Assembly: GCA_025594325.1 (NCBI GenBank)
Contig: JANHCV010000007.1
Coordinates: 1,922,001-1,986,000, forward strand
Direction: 5' to 3'
DNA from: Blastocladiella emersonii ATCC 22665
Lineage: Eukaryota > Blastocladiomycota > Blastocladiomycetes > Blastocladiales > Blastocladiaceae
Length of the DNA stretch: 64,000 bases
Below the pieces are notes generated by a model. It was not told the origin of the DNA. It ran no database searches and was given only the letters and a program-made list of their open reading frames with translations. Both the position numbers and the translations under genes were made by a program. Below are positions 46,145 through 58,800 of the stretch, piece after piece. The stretch's first letter is position 1; each line of letters starts with the position of its first letter.

Positions 46145-49100
46145 CTACATGCTGTCGCGGAGCGCGGCGTCGATCGTCATGTTGATAAAGTCCTTGCGCG
46201 ACGAGAGGTCCACGCCGAAGAGCGCCGACAGCTCTTCGCGGACCTGCTTCTTGGTGATGCGCATCAGGTCGGCCGACCGCAGGATGCGGTGGATCTCGTT
46301 GACCAGCTCCGCGTCCGTCGGCATGCCGAACATGGGCGCCGCCGCGGGCGCGATCGCTGGCGACATGTTGGGCGCGCCGGGCAGGAACAGCGAGCGCGAC
46401 GAGCCCATGGACGTGGGCCGGCCGTTCATGGACGTCGGACGACCACCGCCGCCGCCGCCAATGCCCACGCCGCCGTCGAGGATCGACATGGGACGGCCGC
46501 CGCCGTTCATGGCGGCGAGCTGCTGCATCTCGCGCATCTCGCGGAGCTCGCGCTCGCGCTCGAGATCCGTCATGCGGGACGCCTGCGACTGCGAGTCCAT
46601 GACCTCGGCCTGGTACTCGTCCCACCGCAGGTGCTTGATCTGCGAGATGTCGAAATACTCGTCCTCCTCGCGAACGAGGCGCACCTCCTTGCTCTTCTCG
46701 TCCTTAACCTGTCGCACGATGCCCCAGCTAAAGTCATCTCCATCATGGGAATGGCAAGGTCGGAAGAGGTGTCCGGGTCGACGAGGTGTTGGGTGTCGAT
46801 CGGGTCCGACGATGACGCAAAGTTAGGACTCGACCCGAGCGCGACGGAGCACGATGACGAGCGTACCCTGCCGCCAGAAGGCGTAAAGGGGAAGGTAGAA
46901 GCCGTAGATGGGGATCGAGAGGATGTCTACAAGTGGTCGAGGTCGGGTCGAGTTGAGGTGTGAGTCATGAGTGAGGTCATCGCTCGAGTGGCGCTCAGGC
47001 GTCATCCGAGTGCCATCCGCCAGACTCGTGCGTGCGGCCCATAAGCGCCATGATCCGCACGCTGGGTGACGTGTTGGTGGTACGTACAGATGAGCATCCA
47101 GACGACGTGGGCAAACTCCTTCTTGAGGATGAAGACGATGGCCTGGAGGCCGTACATGGCGGCGATGAGGATGAGCGAGATCATGACCAGGTTGAGGCTC
47201 TGGTCCTTGACGATGGCGTTGACCGTGAGGTAGATGAGGTCTGCAGGTGATCGTGGAGGGCGCGTCAGTGGGTGAGTTCCAGCGGGTAGGTGGGGGTTGG
47301 GGTGGGTCGGCCCACGACCAAATTCCGACCGCGATCACCTCCCGGTGAACCCAGACAAGTCAGGATTTCGAGGCACGTACATCCGAGGTAAACGACCATG
47401 GCGGGCTGCAGCAACGTAGCTGCCAGGTCCACGGCGACGACGAATCGCATGGAGAAGCAGCAGAAACCGCAGAGGTCCTTGATCCACACGAGCTCGACGA
47501 GGTTGTGGAAGGTCGAGTTGATCCAGCGGCGACGCTGACTGATCAGGACCGAGAACGTCTCAGGCGCGAACGTGTAGGCCAAGGCCGACGGCGTGAACTT
47601 GGTGCGCATCGACGGGAAGGTCTTGAGGATCAGCGTGGTGAGGAACCGATCCTCGCCGAGGTGGAGCAGGTTCTTCTTGTGCAGCGTGTTGACGCGGCAG
47701 TCCGAGTACTCATCGACGATCGAGTCATGGCACAGGAGCGGCTTGCCCTTGTTGGCCGAGACGATGCGGTACATGCAGAAACACCTACGAGGCGGTCATG
47801 CTACGCGTCAGATACATCGATCTCGGTCGGCCACACCCGTGAAGCCACCATACCCAGGGAGACAGGTCACCGAACCGAACAGCGACTCGAAGGCCTACAA
47901 GGGTGAGGGGCGACGTGGAGCGACGTGAGCATTTGTCTGACGTGGGCGACGACAATAGGCGAACGACGAGCGAACGACGAGTGCGCGTACCTTGGCGAGG
48001 TGATGCGAGATAAAGTACTCGTAGGGCTGGATCATGGTGATGACCGACGACTTCTCGTTCATCATCTTGGTCTCGCCGCACGCGCCGATGATCTCCGTGT
48101 CGGTCATGCAGAAGGCCACGAGCTGGGTGAGGGCCTCCTCGGCGACCGTGGTGTCGGCGTCGATCATGAGGCAGTACTCGTACCACTTGGGGTCGACGCC
48201 GATCACGTTCTGGATGTGGTGGCGCAGCTCGAGCTCGAGCGGCGACATGGGCTTCTCGTAGTGCAGGTGGTTGAGGAACCGCATGAGCATGATTTGCGAG
48301 TCGCGCTTGCCGCGGTTGCCGGGCCGCTGGGTCTCGGACGGGCGGCCGCACTTAACGAGCACCACGTACGGCACGAGGTGGCCCTCGTACTCGTACAGGC
48401 CCGAGTACACCTTGCCCATGTTGTGCTGCTTGGAGCCCTCGCCGACGGCCTGGTACGACAGCGGCTCGGGGTCGACCGACGGGTCGACGCCGAGGAGGTC
48501 GAGCACGATGCGCGGCGTGGGGCGGTCATTGCCGCGACCGACGATCATGCCGTCGCAGATCAGGAGCATGAGCTTGCGCTTGTCGTCGTACTTCATGGCG
48601 GCGATCGAGTTGATGGTGCGCGACATGGACAGCTCGTCCTCGGTGTAGCAGGGCACCTGGATCATGACGAACTTGTCCATCTTCTCGGGGGTCTCGGACC
48701 CGCCGCGGAGCTGCAGACTGGCCAGGAACTTGAACAGGATGATGCTGCACAGCACGACGGACATGGCGAGCAGGATGTAGTCGGCGTACAGGCACTTGAT
48801 GGTCTGGCGCTCGTCGACGAGGCCGGCCGTGAACAGCGCGTTGAAGCAGTCGCGGATGGCCGCGTTGCCGTTCCACACCTTCATGAACTGCTCGTCGTCG
48901 GTGAGGTCGACCATGCCCTTGCTGGCCTGGTTCGAGATGTACGTGTCGATGTTGAGGGCGTCGGGGCGGCCCGAGAAGTCGAAGGCGAGGAACCGCTTCT
49001 CGTTGGCGTTGTTGCTGGCCTTGACGTTCTGGTAGTAGTTGGTCAGGTCGTACACGACGCCCTTGACGATGATGCGGTTGATGGGGAAGTCCTCGTAGCC

Positions 49101-51977
49101 CCAGCCGGCGAGCACCTCGGTGGCGGGGATGGCGACGAAGCCCTGGCGGAACGTCTTCTGCGACAGCCACGAGTTGAGGCGGCTGGCGAAGGCCGGGTCG
49201 GACCGCAGCTTGTTCTCGTGGCCGGCGGCGATGGCGAGGGCGCCCGTCTTGTTGGGGTTCTTCTCGTCGAGCTTGAGCGTCTTGTCCTTGACGAGCGTCG
49301 GGCAGTAGTCGGCGGGCGTGCGCGGGAACCCGGACGTGATGTCGGTGCCCGTGAACTGGCGCAGCTGGTCACGCGTGTGGTACGGCGTGGTCGAGACCAC
49401 CGACAGCTGGTTGAGGTCGTAGACGATGCCGTAGGCCGACGCGTACATCTTGTTCTTGATGCTGAGGTAGTCCATCTCGTTGGCCGAGAACAGGTCGCGG
49501 CGCGGGCAGATGACGAGGCCGGCGCCGGCAATGACGAACAGGACCGCGGCCGAGAACAGGAAGATGAGGAAGCAGATGACCACCTTCTCGCGCCACGCCA
49601 TCTGGACGTGCTTGTCCTTCATGCGGCCGAGCAACGACAGCATGAACGACGGGATCCAGAACGTGAGCAGCCAGACGAAGGCGACCCACCGGCGGCGCGA
49701 CGGCGACGCCTTGGGCTCCTCGACGGTGCGCGGCACGTCCACGTTGGGGTCGAAGCCGTCAACGGCGTCGCGCATGATGGCGTCGTGCGCCGCGGCGGAC
49801 CGGCTGCCCGTGCCCGAGAACCCGGCACCGCCGCCGCCACCCGACCCGTCGAGCTTGGACAGGCCCGAGTAGCCGTTCGCGATGGAGAAGCCGTCGTACA
49901 TGGAGTTGTTGTCGGACATGTACGTCTCGTCCTCGGACACGTAACTCGCGCCGTCGTCGAAGGCGGCAGCCGCGCCGCCGCGCTTGGCGGCGCCGCCGAG
50001 GCCGACCGAGTACTGCGAGCCGGTGGCGTCGTCGTTGCGCTGGGCCTTTTTCCACTCCTTGTAGCGCTTGAGGTCGCGCTCGAGCAGGGCGACGGCGCGC
50101 CACGTGAGCCACACCGAGTCGCGGCCGAGGACGTGGTCCTCGACGCCGACGCCGCGGAGGAGCATGTCGACGCGGTCGCGGATCGGGCGGGACTCGTCAA
50201 CGCCGCGTGACACCATGAGGGCACCGTACCGGGCCACGACGCGCGCGAGGGTGGCGCGGACCGGGAACCCGGCGGGCGAGCCGAGCGCGGCCTGCAGCGG
50301 CTGGGCCACGGCGTTGGCAGCCTGGGCAGCGCTGGCCGAGTTGCCGCAGTAGACGAGGAACACGTTGGTCTCGGCCACGTCGCCGAGGAGCTCGGTGAGC
50401 GACGACTCGTGCTCGTCGATGAGCGTGGGCGGCGCAGCGGCGGCGTCGTCGGCCGAGGCGTCAGCGCCGGCGGCCGCACCCTTGCGCGACTTGCGCTTGA
50501 TGGACGACTTGCGCAGGGGCTTGGCGGGGACGTGGGCCTGCGCGGCGGCGGCCTGGGCGACGGCCTTGAGGGCGAAGAGGCCCGAGACGAACTCGTTGGT
50601 GCACTGGGTGCGGAACAGCTGCACGACGTCGAGCGAGATGCGCTCCACGTTCTCGGCGGCGTGGCGGCGACGGATGGCGCGGGTGTCGGGCTCGGCGGGG
50701 ACGCCGAGCTGCAGCGGGCGCGCGGAGCCAGCGTCGGCCGAGTAGTCCTGCACGAGGCCGTGGAGGTACTCGGCGGTGAACTTGTCGAGGCGGTGCTCGG
50801 TCAGGTTGGCGAGGGCGGCCCACAGGCCCGAGCCGTTGGGGTTGGTCGGGGTCGGGTCAACGGTGGGCTGGGCGCCGGGGAAGGCGAGGACGTTGACCAT
50901 GGTGTGGGCGGCGTCGCAGTGGAGGCGCGAGTTGATGAACTCGGTGAGCCAGGTGAAGAGCAGGGCGTAGAGGGTCGAGGCGAGGTGGGCCGTGTACTCG
51001 GTGGCCTGTGCCAGATTGTGAACGATGGTGCACTTGTCGACGCCAATGTAGCCCGTGTGCGAGAGCAGCGAGTCCTCGAGGGCGGCGGGGGCGATGCCGA
51101 GCAGGCCGGCGACGAACTCGAGGTGGTCGCGGTTGCGGACACGAGTCTCGGGCTCCTCCGTGTCCTGGTTCTTGGCCTCGACGAACTGGATCTGGCCGAG
51201 GTGGAGGACGGCGGCGAGGACGGCGAGGACGTGCGACTGCGACTTTTTGGACAGGCCGAGGGTCTTGAGGGCGTTGAGGAACTTGCCAAAGTTGTCGGCG
51301 TCGGAGCGCTCGATGACCTTGAGGCCGGCGTGCAGGTAGTCGTAGTGGGCGGGGTCCGGGTGCAGCTTCCAAGCCTGCTTCTGCTCGGGGGTGGCGCCGG
51401 CGAGCAGGTAGTAGAAGATGTGGAAGGAGCGCTCCTCGGCGGGGACGCGGGTGACGCGGGCCTTGTCGAGGGCGAACTCGAGGGTCTTGGCGCCGACGAT
51501 CTTGTGCTTGTCGTCGAACTGGATCTCCGTGTACTGGCCGAAGCGGGTGACGTGGTTGCAGGTGGCGGTCTGGGCGGTGCCGAGGGCGGCGAGCACGGTC
51601 TGGGCGGCGGTGATGCGGTGGTGGACCTTGTGTGCCTTCTTGGAGGAGAGGGCGTTGACGTGGTTGAGGAAGAGGGCGACCTGCGACTGCTTGTCGACGC
51701 CGCCGTCGCCGCGGAAGACGACCGTCTGGCTGGCGGCCGAGATCTTCATGGCGGCGAAGGCGCGGGCGGCGAGGGCGGCGAGCGCGGTGGGCTCCGTGTC
51801 GACCTCGACGCCAATCTCCCAGCCGCGGGCCTTGGCAACAAACTCGTCGACGTCGCGGTCGAGGCGGTCGCGCACCTTCTTGGTCCGCGCGGCGTGCGCG
51901 ACCGTGTCGACGGCGAGGACGCGGCCGGCCACGGGCACGGCGGCGCTGGCCGCGGCCGACGCGGACGACGGGTCCAT
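46145..51977 (-). CDS. Chitin synthase with myosin-like head and DEK_C tail (class V/VII type)
   Basis: This membrane enzyme polymerises UDP-GlcNAc into cell-wall chitin. Six exons, 51977-47991, 47894-47854, 47784-47381, 47240-47088, 46926-46867 and 46737-46145, splice in frame to about 1745 residues. Domains in order: a myosin-motor-like head (1 to about 720) in which I cannot find the GESGxGKT P-loop, so ATPase activity is unlikely; transmembrane pairs near 762 and 800; a cytochrome-b5-like region near 850-1000; a membrane segment near 1065; then the catalytic domain. Catalytic marks are [33 protein letters not shown] and QRRRWINST (near 1424). More membrane helices follow, a linker ([20 protein letters not shown]), and DEK_C near 1688-1730 ([20 protein letters not shown]). 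The loss of the P-loop resembles class VII. Introns are 69-161 nt; the last acceptor is GGAG. The 3' end has two decayed relatives in the window. Confidence 0.95.
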
Positions 51978-52845
51978 GGTTGCTGGAGGGTGGGGGTTAC
52001 GCTACGAGAAGGACGCGCGCGGCTGAGACATGAGCACTCTGGCCTGAGACACTCTGCATCGAGGCGCCACCCGAGCGAGCGGTGGTCGCCGAGCCGCGAT
52101 GCACGCACCTAGAAGCGCAATGGAAGCGCAATGGCGACTGTGCGAGGGCACGACAGCAGCGGGAAGTTGGGAGTGCTCGCGCGCGCCGTGGAGGGCGGGA
52201 GCGGGTGCTGCGGCGAAGGGCAGGCGCGGCGAGAGTGCGAGCGGTGCGTTGCAAGGAGTGCAGAGATGGCGGTGCGCCGAGCGGGGAGCGCAGCGGGAGA
52301 GGGGGCTCGCCGGTTTGCGCAGACGCAGAGCGAGGGGTGGCGTGTCCGAGGAGCGCTGTTCCTTTCTCGGTCGAGGCGAGGCGGAGCCGCTGCGGTCGGT
52401 GGTGCGGGCTGCGGCTGCCGGGTGCTGCGATGAACAAGAATCCGAGGCCGTCGGCGAGCGCGAGGGCGAGGGGGTTCCCGCGGGCGAGTGCTTGATGCGT
52501 GGTCTACGAGCCGGTGGTGGCGGGGACTCGAGGGCGAGGGAGAGCTGAGAGGATGGGATGGGAGCGGCGCGAGCGTGAGGCCGAGCCGCTGGCTGGCGCC
52601 GCCTCTTCATCAGCAGCCGACAGCGATCGGCGGCTCGCAGGGAAGGAGAAAATAACCTAAACCACCCGTCACCTGACGCCTGTCCAACCAGCCCGCACCT
52701 GGCGTGATTGCGCGACGCGTCTCGCACCGCCGCGCCGCTGCGAGACACTCGCCACGCGGGCCGAAGCGAGCCTGCAAGCGAGCCCAAGGTTGTTGTGTCA
52801 CAATACACTAGGAAACATTTGTAAAAACTCTCAGCTCCTCGACAC
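51978..52845. promoter_or_regulatory. Upstream region of chitin synthase
   Basis: 868 bp between the CHD stop and the chitin-synthase start, both minus-strand. It is the promoter of the chitin synthase plus the CHD 3' UTR (less GC-rich near 52790-52830). It contains one copy of the 33-bp element. No gene was recognised; long frames here are GC artefacts. Confidence 0.4.
52697..52729 (-). repeat. 33-bp conserved upstream element, copy near chitin synthase
   Basis: Read on the minus strand it starts CGGTGCGAGACGCGTCGCGC and ends AATCACGCCAGGT. It matches 59636-59668 at 31 of 33 positions. It sits 720 bp upstream of the chitin-synthase ATG. The centre includes ACGCGT. A regulatory role is an inference from conservation and position. 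Confidence 0.6.
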
Positions 52846-55800
52846 TCACTCGTCGCGCGACCGCGGGAACGGCTTGATGCGAATGCGCAGCGCCGTCGCC
52901 GACGCGCCTGGCGCTGGTGGCGGGACCGGCGGGTCGTACGCGGCGGGAGGGTACCCCGCATCGTGCGGACTCGGCCGCGTCGGGAGCGGCGGGAGCGACA
53001 CGTGCTCCTCGTCCTCGTCCATCATGACCTCGGACTCGTACGACTCACGGCCGTGCGCCAGCGGCTGCTGGTGCTGCTCCTGCGCCGTCAGAGCAGGCGC
53101 CGGGTGGTACTCGCCCTCGAGCCGCGGCCGCTTGGCTGCGGGCTGGTGGTAATCGGCCGCCGCCTCGTCCGTCGCAGTCCGCGTGGGCGCGGGCGATGAA
53201 TCCGCCGTCGAGTCATACCCGGCGTACGCGTCCGCGTCGAGGTCGTCCGTCTCGTCGCCATCGTCGATGCGCGCCGGCGCCGCCACCATATGCCCGAGCT
53301 GCACCACCTCGGGCCGCACGCCCGCGTCCGCCAGCGCCGCCGCCATGGACTGCGACACGTGCGGGCCGAGCCCAATCGCCTCGGCAATCGTCATCCCGCC
53401 GCCGCCCGACGTGGGCCGGGACGGCGGCCGCGGTGGAGCCACGGGGGCGGGCAGCGGGGCGTCGGCACCCGTGAGCGCCGCAATCAGCGGCGTGATCGTC
53501 TGCGGGAGCGGCGGCGGCCGCACCGCCGGGGTCGTGTTGCCCGTGTGACTGGATGCGGCCCGCGAGTGCGGCGGCTTGCGCGGCGACTTGACCAGCACCT
53601 CCGACTCGAGCACGGGCACCCGCGCCGCGGCATGCGCGCCGAGCTTGGCGCCGACCGTCTCGAGGCACGCCCAGTCGGCCGCCGGATCGCTCGCGTCGAG
53701 CCCGCGGAACACGTCTGGGTCGGCGAGCTGCACCACGATGCGCTTGGTCGTGCCGTCCGCCGCAACCGCCTCGATCGTGACCGTGGCGCCGGGACCCGAC
53801 GCCGCGTACCGCGCGCGCTGCTGGTGCGCCATGCGCGCCGACTGCTGCGGCGACGGCGCGCGCGACCGCTTGCCACCGGCCAGCGACCCGTCCAGCTCGA
53901 GCATCGACGACGGCTGCCCGCGCCCGATCCGCGTCGGCCGCTCGTCCGCCTCGGCGAGAAGCAGCGCCGCCGAGGGTGAGACGGGCGCCACCACGCTGGC
54001 CGTGTCGCCCGAGAAGGGCGGGTACACGGTGGTGAGCGGCGGCGGGATGTAGCCCGGCGGAATGTACTGCGACGGGTCGGCCTTGAGCATGTACCGCGGG
54101 TTGACCAGCTGGCACAGCGACTCGATGCGCTTGGTCAGCACCGTCTCCTTGGGCCACGGCAACCCGTTGATGGTCCCCGCGGCGGACGCGGTCGGCGCCA
54201 CGGCGGGCGCGGCACCGGCCACGGCGCGGTACGACTCGGCCAGGGCGTAGAACTGGAACTCGGGGTCCTGCACGATCGCCTCGTACCGACCGTACCCGTG
54301 CTTGGCGATCCCGAGCAGCAGCGTCTTGTCGTGGGCGCCCGACTGCCACCAGTCGGGGAGCCCGGCCGCGCGCTTGGCCTGGCCCAGCACCTTGTCGAGG
54401 TGCGCGTACGGCAGCACGTGCGACCGCAGGAACTCGAGGAACTCGATGCGCTTGAACAGCTTCTTGGCCTTGTCGAGCGTGAACTCGTCGTCGCCGTCGA
54501 ACCGGTCGCGCGGCCGCTGGCACGGCACGCCCGTGACGCGCGCCAGCTCTGCGTCGAGCAAAAACTTGCACTGCGCGACCGTGTGGTAGTAGTACTCGTC
54601 GAGCGCCTCGTCCGTCTTGTGCCCGAGGTTGGCCGCGTCCTTGATGGGCTCCCAGTCAATCACCTGGCGTCGCTCGACACGGCGCTCGAGCCGCCGCTCC
54701 ACGCGGTGCTGCGGGGCCGCGGCGCCGGCACCGCCGTCCACGTCCATGGCGTCGGGCACCTCGACCTCGACTTCCACGTCAAACTCAATGTCCATCTCGC
54801 GCAGCTGGATCCCGAGGCAGCACGTGGTGCGGTAGAAATCCGTCCGCTCGCGCTTGTTCCACCGGTTGGCGCGAGCCGTGGCAGCCGCAGCAGCCGCCGC
54901 AGACGCGCGGTCCTGCTCGGCCGACACCGCGGCGGCGTGGCGCTGCGCCTTGGACTGCTGCTGGTGCTGCGCGGCCTGCTGCGCGGCCTGCTTCCTGCGC
55001 TCGCGGACCAGCGTGCTGACGACGCGGCGCAGCCGCGCGCCGATCTCGGACTTGGACGGCCACGCGTACAGCGTCTGGTCCTCGGGCCCGTCGCCGGCGG
55101 CGGCGAGCTGCGCGGGATCCTCGGGCGCGTCGTCGTCCTCGTCGTCATCGTCGTCGTCGACGTGCGTGGCCGACATGCTCTTGCGGCCCTTCTTGGACGC
55201 CTTCTGCAGCTCCTGGAACGTGGCCGGGTCGTAGCGGCGCAGCGAGAAGGCGAGGTCGCGGTCGCGGCGCATGGGCTTGAAGACGTGGTACCCGTGCTTG
55301 ACGATGCCGATCAGCAGGTCGCGGTCCTCGTCGCAGCCCCACCACGGCGCGGGCGGGCGCGACAGCGTCGGGACCACGAGATCCCGCTTGGCCTCGGCCA
55401 CGTCGCGCGGCACCAGGTCGTACACCTGCTTGAGCAGCGTGAGCCGCGACACCATGAACTTGACCTTCTTCTCGACCGCCTCCTTGTACTCGCGCGGCGC
55501 CGCGATGAGGAACGACCGGTACTCGGTCACCTGGCGCGGGGTGGCGCCCTCGAACGGCAGTTCGTGGCCCTGCGGCAGGCAGTACGGCTCGACCTTGTCG
55601 CGCAGGATCGCCTCGATGTCGGCGATCGCCGCCGCGTCCTCGTCGGGGTTGAGCTTCGAGATGACGAACCGGAACAGGTCGCGCGCGCACGGGATCACCT
55701 CCTGCACCGTGCGCCGCGGGCACGCCGCGAGCACGCGGTCCCAGTGCCACACGCCAAACACCATGAGCCGCCGCTCAAAGTACAGCTTCTCGGTCGGCGA

Positions 55801-58800
55801 CCACTTGTTGACGAACTCGGGGCCATTGGCGCCGGACGCGTCGCCGAGCCCCGACGCGCCGTCGCCGTCGGCCGTGTGGCCGAGCCGGCTGCCCGCGCGG
55901 CGACCCGCGCCACTGGCGGCGCCCGCGTCGCTGCCGGTGCCGTCCTCGTGCTCCTCGAAATCGGTCTCGTCGTCGTCGTTGCCGTCCTCGAGCAGCGGGC
56001 GCGCGTACCGGCCGAGCCCCGTCGGGCCCGACGCGATGGCGCCGGCGCGGACCGACTCCTTGAGCTGCTCGGTGGCGCGCGCGTGTGAGCGGCGCTGGCG
56101 CGGCTCGTCGAGGATGAGCGCCTGGCGCGCGGCGGTCTCAGCGTCGACGACCTCGAGGTCGGCCTTGGACGCGAGCTTGTCCCAGAAGAGCGGATCGTTG
56201 ACGTCGATCTCGACGTTGTCGGTGGCGGACGCGAACGTGGCCTTGGAGAAGATGGACCCGGCGTTGGCCGAGGCGTCGTGACGGATGACCGTGGCGCGGC
56301 GCTCGAGGATCTGGTCAATGTCCTCGTCGCAGAAGGCCGACGAGTCGGCGTCGTCGAGGAAGGCGCCGTACGCGCCCTTCTTGAGCAGCTCCTCGACCTC
56401 CTTCTTGGACAGCTTGGTCTCGTCGGCGGCGGGCGCGCCGCCCATGGCGCTGTTGGCGTCCATCTTCTGCAGGATCGCCTTCTCGAGCCCGAGCTTGAGC
56501 CCGGCGCGGTCAAACATCTCCTTCTCGTACGTGTTGCGCGTGATGAGGCGGTAGATTTGGACGGGTTTCTTCTGGCCGATGCGGTGGCACCGCGCCTGCG
56601 CCTGGAGGTCGTTTGTCGGGTTCCAGTCCGAGTCCATGATGACGGCCGTGTCGGCGGCCGTGAGGTTGATGCCGACGCCGCCGGCGCGCGTGCACAGCAG
56701 GAACACGAACGACTCGGAGCCCTCGGCCGAGAACCGGTCGATGGCGGCCTGGCGGTCGGCGCCGCGCACGTGGCCGTCGATGCGCTCGAAAAAATACCGC
56801 TGGCCGCGCAGGTAGTCGGCGAGGATGTCGAGGCACTTGGTCATCTGCGAGAAGATGAGCACCTTGTGGCCGCCGGCCTTGAGCTTGCGCAGCAGCTTGT
56901 CGAGGAGCACGAGCTTGCCCGAGGCCTGGATCATGCACTGGTACTGGGCCTCGGCGCTGGCCGCGGCATTGGCCTCGTGCACGATCACGTCCTCGGCGCC
57001 AGCGAGCAGGTACGGGTGGATGCAGCACTTGCGCAGCTCCATGGCGACGTTGATGAGCGAGGGCAGTGCGTCGCGGCCCTTGGTGCCCTTCTTGAGCATC
57101 GAGAAGTTGCGCTCGAGGATGGCGCGGTACCACTTCTTCTGGATGTTGGTGAGCTCGACCTCGATGACCGTCTCCTCCTTGATCGGGATCGACTTTTCCA
57201 CGTCCTCCTTGAGCCGGCGCAGCATGAGCGGCTTGAGCAGGAGCTGCAGCCGCTCGACATCGGCCGAGGTCTTGAGCGAGCCGTACTGGGCGAGGAACGC
57301 CTTCTCGTTGGGGAACGCGTCGGGGTCGAGGAAGTTGAGCAGCGCCCACAGCTCGTCGATCGAGTTCTGCAGCGGGGTGCCCGTGAGCAGGACGCGGTGG
57401 TCCATGGCGAAGCCCTTGAGCAGCTCCGAGATCTTGGACGACTTGTTCTTGAGCTTGTGCGCCTCGTCGAGCACGCACGCGCGCCAGAAGATGGGCCGCA
57501 GCTGCGCGGCGCCGGCCATGACCATCTCGTAGGTGGTGATGAGCACGTCGAACTTGAAGACGCCGGGCACGGGCGCGCCGCGGGCGTCCTTCCAGTAGAA
57601 CTCGGTGTCGACGATCAGGTTGCGGGCGGCGGCGTTGCCGTGGTAGACGATGGCGTTCATGTTGGTCCAGTTGCGGAACTCGCGCTCCCAGTGCGGGACC
57701 GTCGACAGCGGCGCGATGACGAGGAACGGGCCCATGACGCCGTACCGCGAGTACAGCTCGTGCAGGAAGGCGACCGACTGGACCGTCTTGCCGAGGCCCA
57801 TCTCGTCGGCCATGATGGACGACTGGCCGCGGATCCAGCAATGCACGAGCCAGTTGACGCCCTCGAGCTGGTACGCACGCAGCTGGTTGCCGTTCTTGAA
57901 GTCGGGCGACTCGGTGTAGGGCACAAACGACTGGCCGGTGCCGGGCCCGGGGCGCACGACGGGGCCGGCCATGGAGCGGCGCTTGGCGTCGTTGACGGCG
58001 CGGCGCGAGAGGAAGTCGGCGACAGCGTCGGGGTCCCACTCGTCGCAGTCCTCCTTGGCCTCCCAGGAGGCCTGGTCGTAGGCGAGGTTCTCCCACTTGA
58101 CGAGGTAGTAGATGGCGGCGGACCCGTCGTGGGCCGTGGCCTCGCCCTCGTCGAGGATGCGGTCGACGCGCAGGTAGGCTGGGTTGAAGCCCTCGTCGCC
58201 CCAGTGCGAGGTGGCCACGCCGTTGGCGGCCTCGGCGGCCTGCTTGTCGAAGAAGCGCTTGATGCGCTGGCTACCGTTGGTCTGGGCCTCGATGACGCTG
58301 GTCGGGACCCACTCGCGGTGCATGTACGACAGGTTCTTGTACTTGACGAGAAACTCGTCCTGCGCGACGTGCGGTGAGTCCGGGTCGGTGGGGTCGGCGG
58401 GCGCGGTGACGGTGCGGTGGACGATGATCTTCTCGACCACGCGGCGCTCGAAGAGGGCAAAGGGGATCTGGACCGTGTCGTAGGGCACGCGCCACGAGGT
58501 ACCGGGCGGGGCGTAGAAGCCCGTGGAGCGGCTGCTTGTTGAGTTGGACGCGGCCGAGGAAGATGCGGCGGCGGCGCGGCGAGACGAGGAGCTGGTGGCA
58601 GCGGCGGATGCGGGCGTGCGGCGGCCCGAGGCGGACGAGGACGAGGTGAGGTCGTCGGCGTCGTACTCGTCATCATCATCGTCGTCGTCGAGGCGGTCGC
58701 CACGCGTCATGCGGGCGCTGGCCTGGCGCGCAGCGGACCGGCGGCCGCTACTGCTACTGGCGGTGGTCGAGGCGGGCATGGGCGACTTGCCGGCGACACG

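Noticed and set aside
47925-50210. Plus-strand frame of 761 codons over the chitin synthase
   Set aside because: Antisense shadow; the catalytic motifs lie on the minus strand.
54298-58377. Two plus-strand frames of 596 and 699 codons over the CHD gene
   Set aside because: Antisense shadows of the helicase exon, no recognisable domain.
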